This document shows positions 9,780 to 23,500 of a stretch of 64,000 nucleotides of DNA, one piece after another. A program made the translations under genes and the position numbers. The stretch is from Drosophila miranda (taxonomy: Eukaryota > Arthropoda > Insecta > Diptera > Drosophilidae). The notes beneath the pieces are model-generated. The model made no database searches, was not told the DNA's origin, and saw only the letters and a list, made by a program, of their open reading frames with translations. Where the stretch lies: contig NC_046675.1 of the NCBI RefSeq assembly GCF_003369915.1, forward strand, positions 15,376,001 to 15,440,000. Direction: 5' to 3'. The first letter of the stretch is position 1; each line of letters begins with the position of its first letter.

Positions 9780-10795
9780 ATGGATATGGATCACGGATCT
9801 GACGATTCCACTAGCACAGCCAAGTCCTGCCCCATGATCATGGTGGTAAGTTAAACAATCGTTTTGGATCTCTAGATGATTGCTTTTGATTGGGACAGAG
9901 AGATTATTTACGGAATTTCCAGTTACGCTGTATGAGATTTAGCGACGAGACCAGAGAACTGACAACAAGTTAAATTATCTATTTACTCGCTCATACTTGC
10001 TCGCATACATATGTAAACAGTGCTCTCCTCTCGCCATGAATTTGCTGTTGCTCTCCAGCTCTCATTTAGTTACTCTCGGCAAACAATAAGTAGCATATCA
10101 AAATACATGCTATACAGGGTGTTCTATTAGGTTAAGCACAATGATAACATCGATCAAGTTTAGTGGGTCAAAGATAGGCGATTTTTATCAAGTCAAAACT
10201 AATCTTGAACACAGTTTGCTCAGAGGTGCTGCTTGCTGCACCCTGTACAATGTACAATTAACACCTCACTGGCCTGAAGCTCACCATGTGCTCTCTCTTT
10301 GTCTTCCTCCCTTCTCTCTCTTTTTGACAGTTTCATGCCGGACACTGCGAACGTATTTTATGGCGCGGCTGGGTGGCATCGACGGTCACAGAGTTCGTTC
10401 TCTCCGCCATAGCCATCTTCGTGGTTTCCTTTCTATACGAGGCGCTGAAGTTCCTCCGCCAGCATCTGGCGCGTAGAGTCGCCCGCAAGGAGGCGGAACG
10501 CATGGCCGAGGAGCAGCGGCGAAAGAACGACAATCCGAGTGGATGCACAGGCTGTTCGGACGCCCCCCTGGCCGAGGCCAGGGAGAAGAGCTACTGGCAG
10601 CGCTTGCTGGACTCGACGCACATTATCCAGTCGCTGCTGAATCTGCTGCAGATAGTGGTATCCTACCTGCTCATGCTGATATTCATGACCTTCAACTACT
10701 GGCTTTGCCTCGCCGTGGTTTTGGGCCTTGGCTTTGGCTACTTCTTCTTTGGCTGGAACAAGAAGACACCCGACGAGAGCGAGTGTTGTCCTTAG
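9780..10795 (+). CDS. Ctr1B: Ctr1B, high-affinity copper importer
   Basis: Exons 9780-9845 and 10331-10795 give 176 aa, close to the fly family length. Ctr proteins are trimeric plasma-membrane channels importing Cu(I). The extracellular N-terminus carries the methionine pattern MDMDH and then CPMIMV, which runs through the splice junction into FHAGHCERILWRGW, the lead-in to TM1 (residues ~45-65, TVTEFVLSAIAIFVVSFLYE). A basic charged loop with a CTGC pair follows, then TM2 and TM3 (SLLNLLQIVVSYLLMLIFM, then the MxxxM-type helix ending GLGFGYFFFGWN). The C-terminus ECCP contains the usual cysteine metal-binding end. The 485-bp intron is non-coding. I assign Ctr1B rather than Ctr1A from the short Met/His-poor N-terminus, chromosomal context and upstream MREs. 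Confidence 0.92.
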
Positions 10796-11543
10796 GCGGA
10801 AGGACTGAGTTGTAGCCGGGATAGATGATGGAAGGATTGAATTGGATTGGATCTTTAATGTATTGTTGAATATTGTAGCCTCATCCACATTAGGTTTAGA
10901 CACACCCGTCCCCAAGGCATTGCCGCAAAGTAATTACAGAAATTGTCTAAAAATACAATTTTATTCGATAGTTACACTTGGTTTAATTATTATTATTAAT
11001 TATAGTTGCTGTAATCGTAGCATAAATTAGTCAACTAGTTTACTTAGTGAGCATATTGTACAAATAGTTATGAGAACAAGAACCTATATAACACATATAC
11101 CTACAAACATATATCGATTAACATACCATCCCGCAACAGAACTCAATACTTTCCATTTCAAAATAAAGAGTTACTTGTAGTTCTTCTGATAAATCTGACT
11201 AACTCCAACTCAGAACTCTAACAATCCGAAAAAAAACAAAAAACACAAAGAAAAATCTCCAAAATTACATAAAATTCGTATAGAAATAGTACCCGTACAG
11301 TGAGGACCTATCACTGTGGCCCGGCATCGATTCATCAAAAACATCTGTCGGAACGTAAAGACTTCCCCCAAAAGTATGCTTTGCAAATTCCTACGTTTTT
11401 CCGGCGAAAGTGTTGACTGGAACCGTTTCCGCTTAGACGAGAGTATCGTATCCTTAGTAGTTAAGCCCTTAACCCACCCCCAGCCCACACAATGACTAAT
11501 GGCCTCCGGCGAAGCTTCCACTACTGCATTCGCATCCGCATCT
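10796..11543. other. 3' UTR region between convergent Ctr1B and Pox meso
   Basis: AATAAA at 11162-11167 can end the Ctr1B transcript. The rest is the overlapping or adjacent 3' UTR of Pox meso. No other gene is seen. Confidence 0.55.
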
Positions 11544-14500
11544 TCATAAGCCCGTGGCCCCGGCGGCCATCATACCGCCGTGATGGTGATGATGGTGCAT
11601 GCCACCATTTTGAAAGTACATGTAGTAATTGTAGGGCGTCTGTTGCCCTGGCCCACCCTCGCAGTCGAGCAGTGGCTGCCCCCCACTGGCTCCACCGGTC
11701 ACAGGCGAGGGGGTCATTGGCAGCGGCGACACCGTGTTACCCATGCCCACTCCCACGCCCACCTGGCAGCTGGCCCGTAAGGCGACGGCTTGATGGTGGG
11801 CCAGGATATCGCTCACCGAATGCGACGATGGCCAGTGGGCGGCTGCCGCGGCGGCGGCCACGCTGCGCAGCTGGTGTGGATGTGTCTGGCCCCCTGATCC
11901 TTGAGGGGGCGAGGGGCTGCCACATGATACGGCCTTCATGCTGTACGCGGCCGCGGCACTGTACGGCTGATAGATGGAATTGTAGAGGTGGGCGTGGGCA
12001 TGGGCATGGGCGTGGACATGGTGGGCGCTGGCCGCTGCTACAGCTGCCGTCTGATGGTGATGGTGTGGATGTGAGTGTGGGTGTGAGTGTGTGTTTCCAA
12101 CACTCATGCCGTTGCCATTGCTGCCACCCTGACTACCACCCACATTGCCGCCGCCGCCGCCATTTCCGTTGCTACTGTTTCCACTGCCCACGCTCCCCAA
12201 TCCAGAGCCATTCGATCCGCCCGGAGCATGGTGGTGCCCGATGCTGCCCAGCTTGTTGCGCAGGATGCGTGAAATGGAACTGACGCTGGGCACATTCGTC
12301 TTGTCACAGATTCCCTCACTGAGTAGCCGGTCCCGGATCTCCCAGGCGAAGATGCCTGGATCGCGTTGCTTCAGCTCCCTGATGTAGTTGACCACCTTGG
12401 GCGTGGTCACGCGCGGCTTGGAGCCACCAATGGCGCCCGGCAGTATGGAGCCCGTCTCGTGGTAGCGCGCCAGTATCTTGGACACACAGCCATGACTCAC
12501 CCGCAACTGGCGGGAAATGTCGCAGGGCCGGATACCCAGGCGGGCCAGCTCCACGATCCGCATGCGCGTCGCATTCGGCAATGGCCGGCCATTGACAAAG
12601 ACGCCGCCAAGTTGGTTCACCTCGCCATACTGCGGACACTGCGACTCTGCAACGAGAGAGAGAGCAAGGAGAGGGGTTAGAGTCTTTAGCATGGGAAAAA
12701 ATAAAGCTGCCTTCGGCAAATCGAAGTGTAGATGCCCTGTTGACATTCGTAGAATAAAAATGGTCCGCCAATATAATATATAAGCTAAAGTAAGTAACAG
12801 GCGATCATAAAAGTTTGCATGTGTACAAAAAGGTTCGAATATACATATCAATAATATATGGTATATCAGTTAACCATGGGTAACATTCCCTATCTTGAGA
12901 GTATAAACAAAGAGCATTCCCTAGAATGGGAAGCGAACAAAACCACATTTGCCTCTAATTAGTTTCGCTTGCAAAAAAGAGTGGTAAGGGGTAAAAGATG
13001 TGGAAGAGAAATGGGTTGGGGTTTGTCCGTTTCTTCAACTGAAAATCGTTGCTACCATTTGCTTCTTAGAACTGCGGATGTGGGTGTTTCGAGAATCGTA
13101 CCAGAGATTGTGGACTTGGAAAACAACATTTGAATGCAACGAACGTGCGGAAATGCTCATTCAACGATGACGCAAAAATTTCCCCCTTGGCGCTGGGGGC
13201 ACTGTGGACAGATCCCTACCTAGGAGTAGGTGAAATTAAACCGTTTTAGTTAGTTATTGTTTGACTGCTCAATTGTTGGAAAAGTTGTTATACGAGTATT
13301 GTATTGTTAGAAGGACGATGAATAACGAGAGAAAGTACGAATGGATATTGTTATTCTTTTGTTTACGAAATTAAATTATAAGTTTGAATATTTATAGTTA
13401 TGCCCAGGAGTAGTTTTGTCATAGGAATTTTGTTGATAGCTGCGCCAGTCTACTCTATTTCGGAAATAAGATCTACATCGAGTGCTAAATGACTAAAACA
13501 CTCGTTTCGATGCATCAGCCATGGCACCTGCCTCTGCCACTGGGTTCCCTGCAGTTCCAATACAATAAGAGGCAATTGGAGGAAATGTTGTACATCTGCG
13601 CTGACTTCTAATTTCGAATTGTGTTTCACAACAGAAACTTCAGGCACAACACACGTACTCGTGGTGCAGCGCCATAAAAATGGACCACAATAGGGCTCCC
13701 GAGTTACCCCGTTACCCGTTACACCGCACGCTGCAAAGAAAGCAGGAAGGAGCCGAACAAAGAAGGGACTTAGACTTAGCCGAGGGCAGGCATGGCAAGT
13801 GTATCGACCCCCATTCAAGAAATCGAATGCAATCGACTTACAAGTCCATTGGCATGAAGGCATATCGTATTACAATCCCAAATTGGCAGCCCCGCAGACA
13901 CTTGTTGCCGGTCAGCGGGCATCATCGACTAACGATCGACAGACAGTTTCAAATTTCATGTACTTTATGGTTATGGATTTGCGCACTTGTCAATTGCAGT
14001 TCGATCATTGCCAGGCACTTGCTCTTGGGGCCAACCCCACTAGACAAATGGGCCAGACGTAGTACGTGCAGCTGCATAAATACGAAAAAATAGTACGAAA
14101 TAGCCGGTATCTCCCACATAAAAGGTGATTGTTCATGTTGAGAGAGCATTTCGGGGAGATAAATATAGAAAGCTCGACTGTAGGATACCGTTTAGACTCT
14201 AAGAATAGGTGATTATCATCCGCTAAAGAGGATCTTTAGCGAAGTAGAAAATCGAACACCATACGAATATCTTCTTGCTCAGTAGCACATACATATTATT
14301 ATATTATTTGTATGCGCTACTGAGCAGGATGATCTTTATGATCTTTCGGTAGGGGTCTAAGAGACTCATCCACATTCATGTATTCATGTGTCATTAATAG
14401 CTCTATATAAGCCGGTCTCTCCGCTGTATTGCCAGTCAGTCAAAGTTAGAATGCCAGCTAGAAGTGAACTTATTTTAATACTGGGCTTCTGCCTGCTCTT

Positions 14501-17500
14501 CAATTTGCTGGGTACTCATGCCCGACCCTCAGAGCAGAGTCCTGCGAAACCGGTATGAAGCCGAGGAACAACTCATTCTCGTTGGCTAAAGTTTTGTATT
14601 TTAGAAACGCGATGCCTACGACTGGTTTTCCAGCATACTAGGAGATTACTTTGATGACAGCGATAGTGACTCAGAGGAGATCCGTAGGTTCCGGGATGCT
14701 ACTGATGTCATCGTCTTTATAAATATATTTCCTTTCAGTCATTTGTCGCAACTGTACAGTTGTAATTGATCAAAAAGGTCCGAGTCAAGCTGCTGAGACA
14801 ACTGCTGCTCCAGTAGGGGCTCCTGCAGTAGCACCAACTGCTGCCCCTGTCGCTCCTCCTGCGGCTGCCCCTGGCGCTCCTCCTCCGGCTGCACCTGCTG
14901 CTCCACCTGCTGATACAGTAGCTCCTGCCCCTGCAGATGCCACAACCGCAGCTCCTGCGGCAGCGGCTTCAGAGGCTACAACAGCAGCTCCTTGAGGATA
15001 GTTATTCTCTGCCATTATCTACAACATAAGTGCTCTATTCGTAGGTTTGAAAACGGGATTCGGTATACGACTTTTGTTAATATTTGAATAAAACTTGTGC
15101 TCGGTGAAGAATACAGAGCCAAGAACTCCCACAGATCTGTGCGCAAATCTCGGATACGGGGATTACTCCCCACTTCATGCAGTTCTTTCAGAGCTGGAGA
15201 CACAATTGTCTTGACATAAGTCACAACAAATCGGCTGGCACTCGCCACAGACCCACACGCATTGCGGCTGGCGAGTGGATGGGGGTCTCCCACTTCCATT
15301 TCCATTCGGGGACCAAGTCGGTGGTTTTTCGTGTTTGGTCTTTGAACATTCGGCTCGACAGGAGCAGGGCATTTCCCCAGTGACAGCCACGGTGCCGGTG
15401 GCAAATATGTGATACTGCGGCAGCCCCCAGCTTGACATTATGTTTGACATTTGTAATCTCGTGATCGTTAATTATTTTCGAATTGAGTTACAAACATAGA
15501 GGGTCTTGGGTCTGTTCCTACACTTAGATGCTGGCTGCAACAGAGTATCCAGCGCCAGCGCCAGAGCCAGAGCCATGAAGGGATGAGGCAACGTCAAAGA
15601 TCACACATACGACAAATGTGCTACCTATAGGATGGAGTAGCAATGCAGGCATCTTCATTAGCTCCACTGTTATACTCCTTACAAAAGAAGTCTAAGAGGG
15701 CATATAAGACTGTTAGAGAAGAGGGTTTTAAGCAAAAATCCTTTTTTTGTGAGCTTCCAATGTTTCGTTAAAAGGTTTCATTTAATATATAAACAATAAA
15801 TTAAAAATATCCCACATATTTGAATTCATGTTTACATATGGATTTATTGATGATAACACTTACGGAGTAATCAAATTTAGAGGAAAAAAGTTTGAAATAC
15901 TGAGTCTTCTCCGATATAATCATGTGCATCCTTCAGACTAATGCCGTCGATATGCCAATGGATATCCCTTAGTCGATACACCTTACCCACGCCACATTCT
16001 TGTACTTGTGTTCTCCGTTGTCTCCCTGTGTTTTCCGATTTCCTTCTGCTCTGTTGCTGTCTTCGTCGTCGAGGAAAAGTATTCGAAATATGTTCAATGA
16101 GGGCCGCAATTTGTTTGGTCTCTTCGTGAACATTATCTCCGAGTGCTTGACTTTTGTGCTAAACGTTCATAAATTTGTCTTAACAAATATCTTCTAGTTG
16201 TCGGGCTCCCAATGAATGATGTAGATGGTTTCATCTTCTTGTTTTTTGTTGTGTCTTTGCTTGGATCTATTGAAGATTGCTTTGCTGGGCTGTTTTAATG
16301 GCTTTTCAAATACGCATGACATCAATTTCGGGCAATTATGGAAGATTAATGGAGTCCAAAGTTGAGCACTTGCAGTTTAATTATGATATTTGAGTTATTC
16401 ATGCGACTACCGATAAGAATAGAACCTTCGCTAAACCGAAAAATTGGAAAAGGAATTTAACTGAATTGGGCAAAGCGGATGATCGGCTATCGGTTTTGTG
16501 ACTTGTTAGGTAATTGGGAAAATGTTCAAAGCCTTCAAAACCATCATCATTGCTGTAAGTTGATGTTGATTTCCCCTTGTGATTTATGGCCGCCAATCGA
16601 CATCCGGCCCGGTCAGAGCCAGAATAAAATTCTCTCCGCCACATGCAAATTAGTCACGTATTCCCTATTAGAGCAGGCACATCGATTCCCCCCTTGGGGT
16701 CTGGATGATGAAGATGATGATGAGTCAAGAGCAGAAGCAGCAGCAGCAGCAGCAGCGGGCAAACATTTTGCAACGTGCCCAGTCTCCAAAACAAATTTGA
16801 TTAATGAGCGATGATGCTAGTTGCAGTTCCACTTCGAGGAGCAGTAGGAGTCCAGGTCCCATTCTATTCCTAACCTTTCTGGGAGGGATGTACAAGTGCA
16901 ACATTTTGTTGACCCTTTGGAGTGGTGACTGCCTGCCTCGACGACGCGTCGGCACTGACTGTTGGTCTTATTAGAGGTGCAAACATGCCACCGTCGTGGA
17001 ACGATCTTCGTGTGTCGGTCACGATCAGAGGAGAAATAAATTTCAGGTGCATATCCCAGGTCGCCTCGCCGTTGAGATGTGTTTGCTTATTTGCCAACGG
17101 GAACGAAGAACAGAACCTTCGAGCGCTAAAAGATATTTTGTTTGTTTAATTTGGAGTTAAGCCGCTGATCATGTAGAACAGGCAGTGCCCAGGAGCAGCA
17201 GCGTGCTACTTTATTTCTAATAAGGACCCTTCCTGACTTTCCGGTTTCCCGGCTTTCCACTAGTCAGCGACTTGATCAATGCAAACACTTATGCCCTGCC
17301 CTCAAAGTGGTTGCCTGATCCGATCAAAACCGATCTCGAGTCGAGGCTGAGCAGCGGCAGTAGCATTACCAGCATCACCAGCTTCTGTTAATGAAAGGCA
17401 AACAGCTACAAAAATGTGAAGAGGTCGGGCAAACAGCTTAAAAAATCATAAACTCTGAAACGAAATGGAGATGCATATGGCCGTGCCCTTGCCTCTAACA

Positions 17501-20500
17501 GCCCTAGCCCTGGGCCCTATTTGGTCAATATTTGCTCATGGATTCTCGTCTCCGTTCCGTTGTCCTTTCGGATCCCAGCGGAAATTCGAAACGGATTCGG
17601 TAGCCGCCTGATGCTTCTGTATTCTGTATCTGAATCTGTGTTTGGTACAAATGGCTTACAAATGGCTCTGTTTGCCATGAAATCGTATACTTTTACTTAG
17701 CCTGGTCGTTATGCTTGACTTGTAGAGATCGGCGTCGACTTTCGCGGGTGGCTGTGGCAACCCTTAGGGCACATCCTCCCCGCACAGTATGCCATAAAAA
17801 GCTCAATTAAAATTGTCTATAGGGCAACATTATAATTCATAAATTCTGGGAAATTGCCGAATACAATGGCGGTCATTGTTTGTCAGTGCCACTCCACAAA
17901 CGATAAACAAATTACAAAATGCTCCCAACGACCACGCAATCCAGAAAGAAATGTGCCTTCTTCTTTTCGTTTTCATTTTCTTGGAAATTTCTCAACACTT
18001 GCGCTTTTTTAGCAAACAAATGCCGACGGCACTTAAAACTGTAAATGGCTCTTTTACTCCTTTTATAAATTATTAAAATATCATTAAAGTATTCACAAAA
18101 AGCCACTGATGCGAGTAAATCCAATTACAGGAGCAATTAACAAATGTTAACTAACTAGAACTAATTAAAAATAATATTTCGCTAAACAAAATGGACGGCG
18201 GCAATAGCGGCAAAGAAAAAACAAAAAACGAAATCGGTAAAAAATATATTTACGAGCATTTGATAACAGTGTGGTCTGTAATAAGATTTTTCCTACTAAA
18301 AATTATAGTCATAATTTAAATTTAAGGAGATAATAGATTATATCAAAGCAAAGAAAACGAAATAAAAACCTGGTTTCCTTTTTACATGATTTCACTGTAC
18401 ATTGATAAATCTGATTGTTTTTAGCAATGCACATTTCTTATCATTTTGGAATAAATTATAATGCTATACACCAGATTGTAACGTCTTCTTCCTGCTTGTC
18501 TGGTTGATAATTTTCAAACTAAAAGTGCATTTATTGTACAAGGCATTTGATTGATGTGGAGATTATGCCATTTAAAAATGATTCCCTAGCGGGAACATTT
18601 TCGATGTCAAATGTCGAGAGGCAATGAACTTATTTTATGCCTAATTGAATTTAACAAATTCAACATTTCAAAATGATAAGAAATTTTGTTTATACGATCA
18701 TTAGAATACATTGTAAGATTTATGAGACTTTTGAAGTGATTGCATGGGCGAAAAAAACTCAGCGAACCCCGATGACAACAATACCTATCACGCCGGGCAT
18801 TTTGTGTGTTGAGTTGTGTTTCAAAAATACAAAAACAAAGAAACATTTCAAATCAAATTAATAAGCCGGCCGTCAATTAACACGTTTTCACGTTAAGCCA
18901 AGCGTTCTGAGAAAATGGCCCACTTAATTGTATTAAATCGTAGAAAATTCTGAGTAATTGTCTGAATATTCACAACATTAACTGCAACCGAACAAATAAA
19001 ATAAATAGTACAATGCAATATCAAAATGGCTGCCAATTTGGATTTGTATTTTTTTAAATTTGTGTTGGGCCCAAATGGAATATAAATTTGGCATGAAATG
19101 ATGTTTTTGATATTGAGGGCAATATTTTTTCGGGTTTTGGGCTTGGTGTGTGATCCGATCAGTGGAAGAGGAACGCCCCAAAAAGTTACAAAGAGAAGAT
19201 AAAGGAAGAAAAGTTTAAAACGCCATTTGAATGCTCTGACATATTTACATATGTCATGAGAGAATTGTTCTCGACATTTATACCATTTATGTGGCTGTAC
19301 ATTGTTCTGCCATTGCTGGATGCCATCTTTGATTCCATCACAACTTTCTCATATATTCGCGGGACATAGTTACGATTAAGGACTTCATCAAAGCAAGCAC
19401 CTAAGGAATGTGTCCATACCTCTCGAAAGGGTATTCAAGTGCATGGCAAATTGAATTTCCTTTCTCAAAACTATACAATTTCTGGGTTTCTGCACATGTG
19501 CATGTGTGGCGGCCTGGTCCCATAAATCTTTGGGTCTTGGCAAGCGGTTCCTTCTCCTTCGAAAGACCCCAATGGCAGAGGCAGGTTGATTGACAGAGCG
19601 CCGTCGCGATGGGGAGATGCCGCTTCATATATGTTTAATTTGTGTGATTTTCTTTTTATGAAATTTATATGCATTCGTATTGCAGAAAAAATTAATTTAA
19701 CAACTCAGTTGAGTTGTGCTGAGGCTCGGCAATTGCATTGCGTATACGCCGCGTGCCCCCGTCCCCATATGCACATACATATGTAAGCATTATAATACTG
19801 TATACTACAAACATACATAGTTAGTTGCAGACTTTGTTGGGTTCTTGCTTAGACTTATAAATAGCACCCTTCAATGTGTTTCATTTTTTCTTTCTTTTAT
19901 ATATGTACTAACTATGTGCACTTGTCGACAATTTTGCATTCGGAGCGTTGCACAATTTGCCGCACAATCGCATTTATTTATCAGTAAATTTCACAGAGTC
20001 GCCCAGCCGGGAGAAAGAGGAAGCATCTCCCCTTGTCCGTCCACCGGTCCGTCTGTCCGACTGTCTCTTTGAACTGCTGGCAATGCCATTTTCCATCTTA
20101 ATCTGCAAAAGTTCAATTTCAAGTGTTATCAATGGAAAAGAGATCGCTATTTGTTTACTCAACATCGATCGATGCTGTTTCCTAGACAGATGAACACGAA
20201 GGAAGATCATGGGAGAAGAAAATCATGTTGATTGCCCCTGTAAATGGTCACTGGAGAATAACTAGAACATTTATGACTAGTAAAATATACATATATAGGC
20301 TTTAGGCTCTTGAAATGATATACATAGATCGATCTTAGTTCCATTATAAATGGATTCAATAACATTTAATCATTTTTCTTCCTATATTTTCAGGGTCTCG
20401 ATAATGTTCAATGGTTCATATTACATGCCCCACGATGTAATCATATTTTAAATAAATCACCATCTATAGAGATCAGCTATGCCTTCTCGAGATTCCAGAT

Positions 20501-23500
20501 TGAAAAATGCAAGGCGGATCAAGTGCAAGAGCAAGTGCCTCAAATTATAAATGAAAGTCATAAAATAGGCGCCCTGCCCTCTCTGTGCTCCGGCAAGTGG
20601 GAATCAAAAGTACATAAAGCTAAATAGATTCCTTCAGCGTCAACAGCATTGTCTGTCAACAGAAATTAATGAGTCCATAAATCACGGCAGCCACCACAAA
20701 GATACGCGTAGAGCACCGCCCAGCCACAGTCCTCTCCGGAGATGGAGGAGTCTAGGAAATATGACGGCCCCTCAGTACCGAGGCAATGTCGAAAAAGGGG
20801 TGCAACCAAGGAAGACATGCCGCGGTGACTTCAATTACGCGTACCAAGAATGTGGACAATGCGAGCGCATAGCCGAAATGTACGATAGAAGGCCCACAAA
20901 TCGAAAACTCGTACATCCATCCAACAGATCCGACCAATCATTGGCAATGTACTAGAACCGACACAACTCCCTGGCATTGGCATGGCCCCCGGGTACGGGT
21001 ATGGTTCGGGTTCGCTGGCATTCGAGCAATGTGCAACGCCCGTCGCTGACAGCGGCAAGATGCATAAATCTAGCCATGTGTTCTGCAGCTCGCCCACTCT
21101 TGACTCCACTGACTCTCCGGATTCCAACTCTGACTCTCACCCCGGACTCCGATGGGAAGTGCAGTTGGAGGCTACGAGTTTGTATGAGTATTTATGTGGT
21201 ACTGCAGTTCCGGTTTTGGGTTCAGCCCCGCGGGAATTGACACAGGCCATCAAGGGGTTAGGGTTCACATCCAGATGTTGGCTCTTCTTATTGATGAGCT
21301 TGCATTCATTATCCCTCGAACACGTGCCCGTGCCCCCCACCAGCGATTAGAAACTCATTAAATGCATGGTAATGAGTCGACTTGCTCCTCCGCTGCTATG
21401 CGCACACTTATCAAAAGTCAAAGGGCGATCCTTGGGGAGATCTCCAGATGAGGGGAATTCTTAGGGATCGTTAGATACTAAAAACCATCAAAATCTGTTG
21501 AGGATACTCTGAAAATCGGTTCTAGGATTCAATGATAGTATTTAAAGAGCGTCAGATTTCACTCTGGCAATTAGTAAAGGAAGAAAAAAGCATTTTGAGA
21601 TAAAAATTGAGCTGATGACAGATTGAATCTCCCAAATCTATTTCATATTGTCAAGAAGTTGCGGATCATAATATGAAGCATAATACCCAAAGACGAAAGA
21701 CTGTCTCCGAAAAGGCTTAACGAAAGAGTTCCGCATCAGTTAACGGGGAAGTGATTTAATTAAGGAACTCAGGGAGAAAGGAAACGAGACCGACAGTGAC
21801 GACGCCACACAATCAAGCCAGGTCAGTGAAGCGTTGGCCCAAACTTGAGCTGCAATCAGAAGGAGGAAGCTGCCGGTCGGGCTTTTATAATGCTCCCGTC
21901 CCCGTACCCTTACACCGCTCTGTCTCTGGTCCTTTACCAGCCGGGTATACATATGTATACTCTTCCATTAAGGCGTGTACACATTGACGCTACGTCTTTT
22001 CTTTTCGTATCTCAAGTGTTTGCCTGCATTTTGTGACCGTCGTAGTACCAGTGCGAGACTGAGGCTGTGCCTGTGGCTGTGGGCTGCGTCTACATCTTCG
22101 TCTGGGTCTACGTCTTTTGTTTTACTGCCCATTTCTGTGATTTTAGCATCTCGTATCGACACTGCACACCCCTCTCCGCGTCTGGCCCGAGCCCTCTTAG
22201 GTCGGTCGTCGGTGTTTTGTGGGCTTTGCATGTTTAGCTACCGAAGTAGATGGCTACCGGTGGCCGTTAGTCACGCACTTGTGCATCTTCATAGCCACCG
22301 CAACGGCGACTCCCGTCTCCCGTCCCCCGTCACCCATCTCCCATCTCCGTGTACATCTTCTTCGACGTCTGCGGCCGAGCAAACAAAGCCAGCAGCATAC
22401 GCGTACAAACAAAATGTCAAAACATCGAAAGCAAGTCATTAATGGACCAAAGTGCGGGACTTTCCGACTTTTTGTCTTCCTGTCTTAGTACCTGTCTTTA
22501 ATTGTTACTACCTTTTTGTTATGGCTAAAGAAACTCGATTCTTTGAAGAAGTTAATCAGCAATCTAACGCCATTGATTGACATATAAAAACAATGCATTA
22601 ATAAAATCATTTTTTAAAAGAATTTAACCAAAGATAGCTTTAAACAATTTCGAAGTGCAACAGAACCAGAGATCACTTTGAAATTCAAAGTTTGAATAAA
22701 TAATAAGTATAGTGGTATACCATGAAAAAATAAAATTTAAAAATCCACTAATCAATTCACATGAACAAGGATTAGAATTAGTTAGTGCCTTCTTTTCCCA
22801 TAAGGTTTCCATCTGGTCTCACCAGCCTTAGAGTTAGTTACACTCAAGTCAAGTAAAACCATAGGCAAAAAATTGATAATTTCAATATAAATGAGTCAAG
22901 AATAATTAATTGCCTGTTTTAATGAAAATTCCACAAGTTTGGCAACCGTGATAGTAGATTCTAACAATATCGGATTTATTTTTAAGTAATAAAAAAAATG
23001 TTGATACAACTTATACGTTTAATGCCTTTATTGGAATCAGTCTAATCAAACCAATCGTAAATTCATGGAGCAGTTGAAATATATTAAAATTTATAGACAA
23101 CCCCGAGCCGAACAGAAAGAGAATTGCTCAGAAATGTAGGAAATTATGTCAATTAATCCGATCAAATCTGCAACGATGATTCCATCTTTTAGATTTTTGA
23201 AAGTTAAACATGCCTTTGCCTATTATTTATAGCATAGCCCTTAGGAAGCCAGCGCATGCCAAATTATTCAATTGCACAGAGTTTTGTCAATAGATCTGTT
23301 GGGCAGGGCAGCAGAAAACGAATCTATACACACATCTTTTCATTTTTTTCGGGCTAATAAGATGGAGTTTTGGGTTTTTTGACCCAAAGCACATGGACAA
23401 ACAGAGACACGGACACTTGGAGCCAAAAGTGAAGACCGCACGACAAAGGCACAAACATTACAACGATCATTAGTTAAATTAGGAGGCATGGGCTTGGGCA

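Noticed and set aside
11492-12283. 263-codon plus-strand frame opposite Pox meso
   Set aside because: Antisense shadow of the His/Gly/Ala-repeat region of Pox meso.
12652-12851. N-terminal extension of the Pox meso frame up to 12851
   Set aside because: It reads through a clear CAG acceptor at 12647-12648 and has no paired-domain-like or signal sequence. It is intron.
13450-13863. 137-codon minus-strand frame with a GTAAGT donor as possible Pox meso exon 1
   Set aside because: Joining it to the paired-domain exon gives T+AG, a stop codon; the other available ATG gives the wrong phase.
14222-14240. Perfect 7-bp inverted repeat GCTAAAG/CTTTAGC
   Set aside because: Too short to mean anything alone; only noted as adjacent to the larger hairpin.
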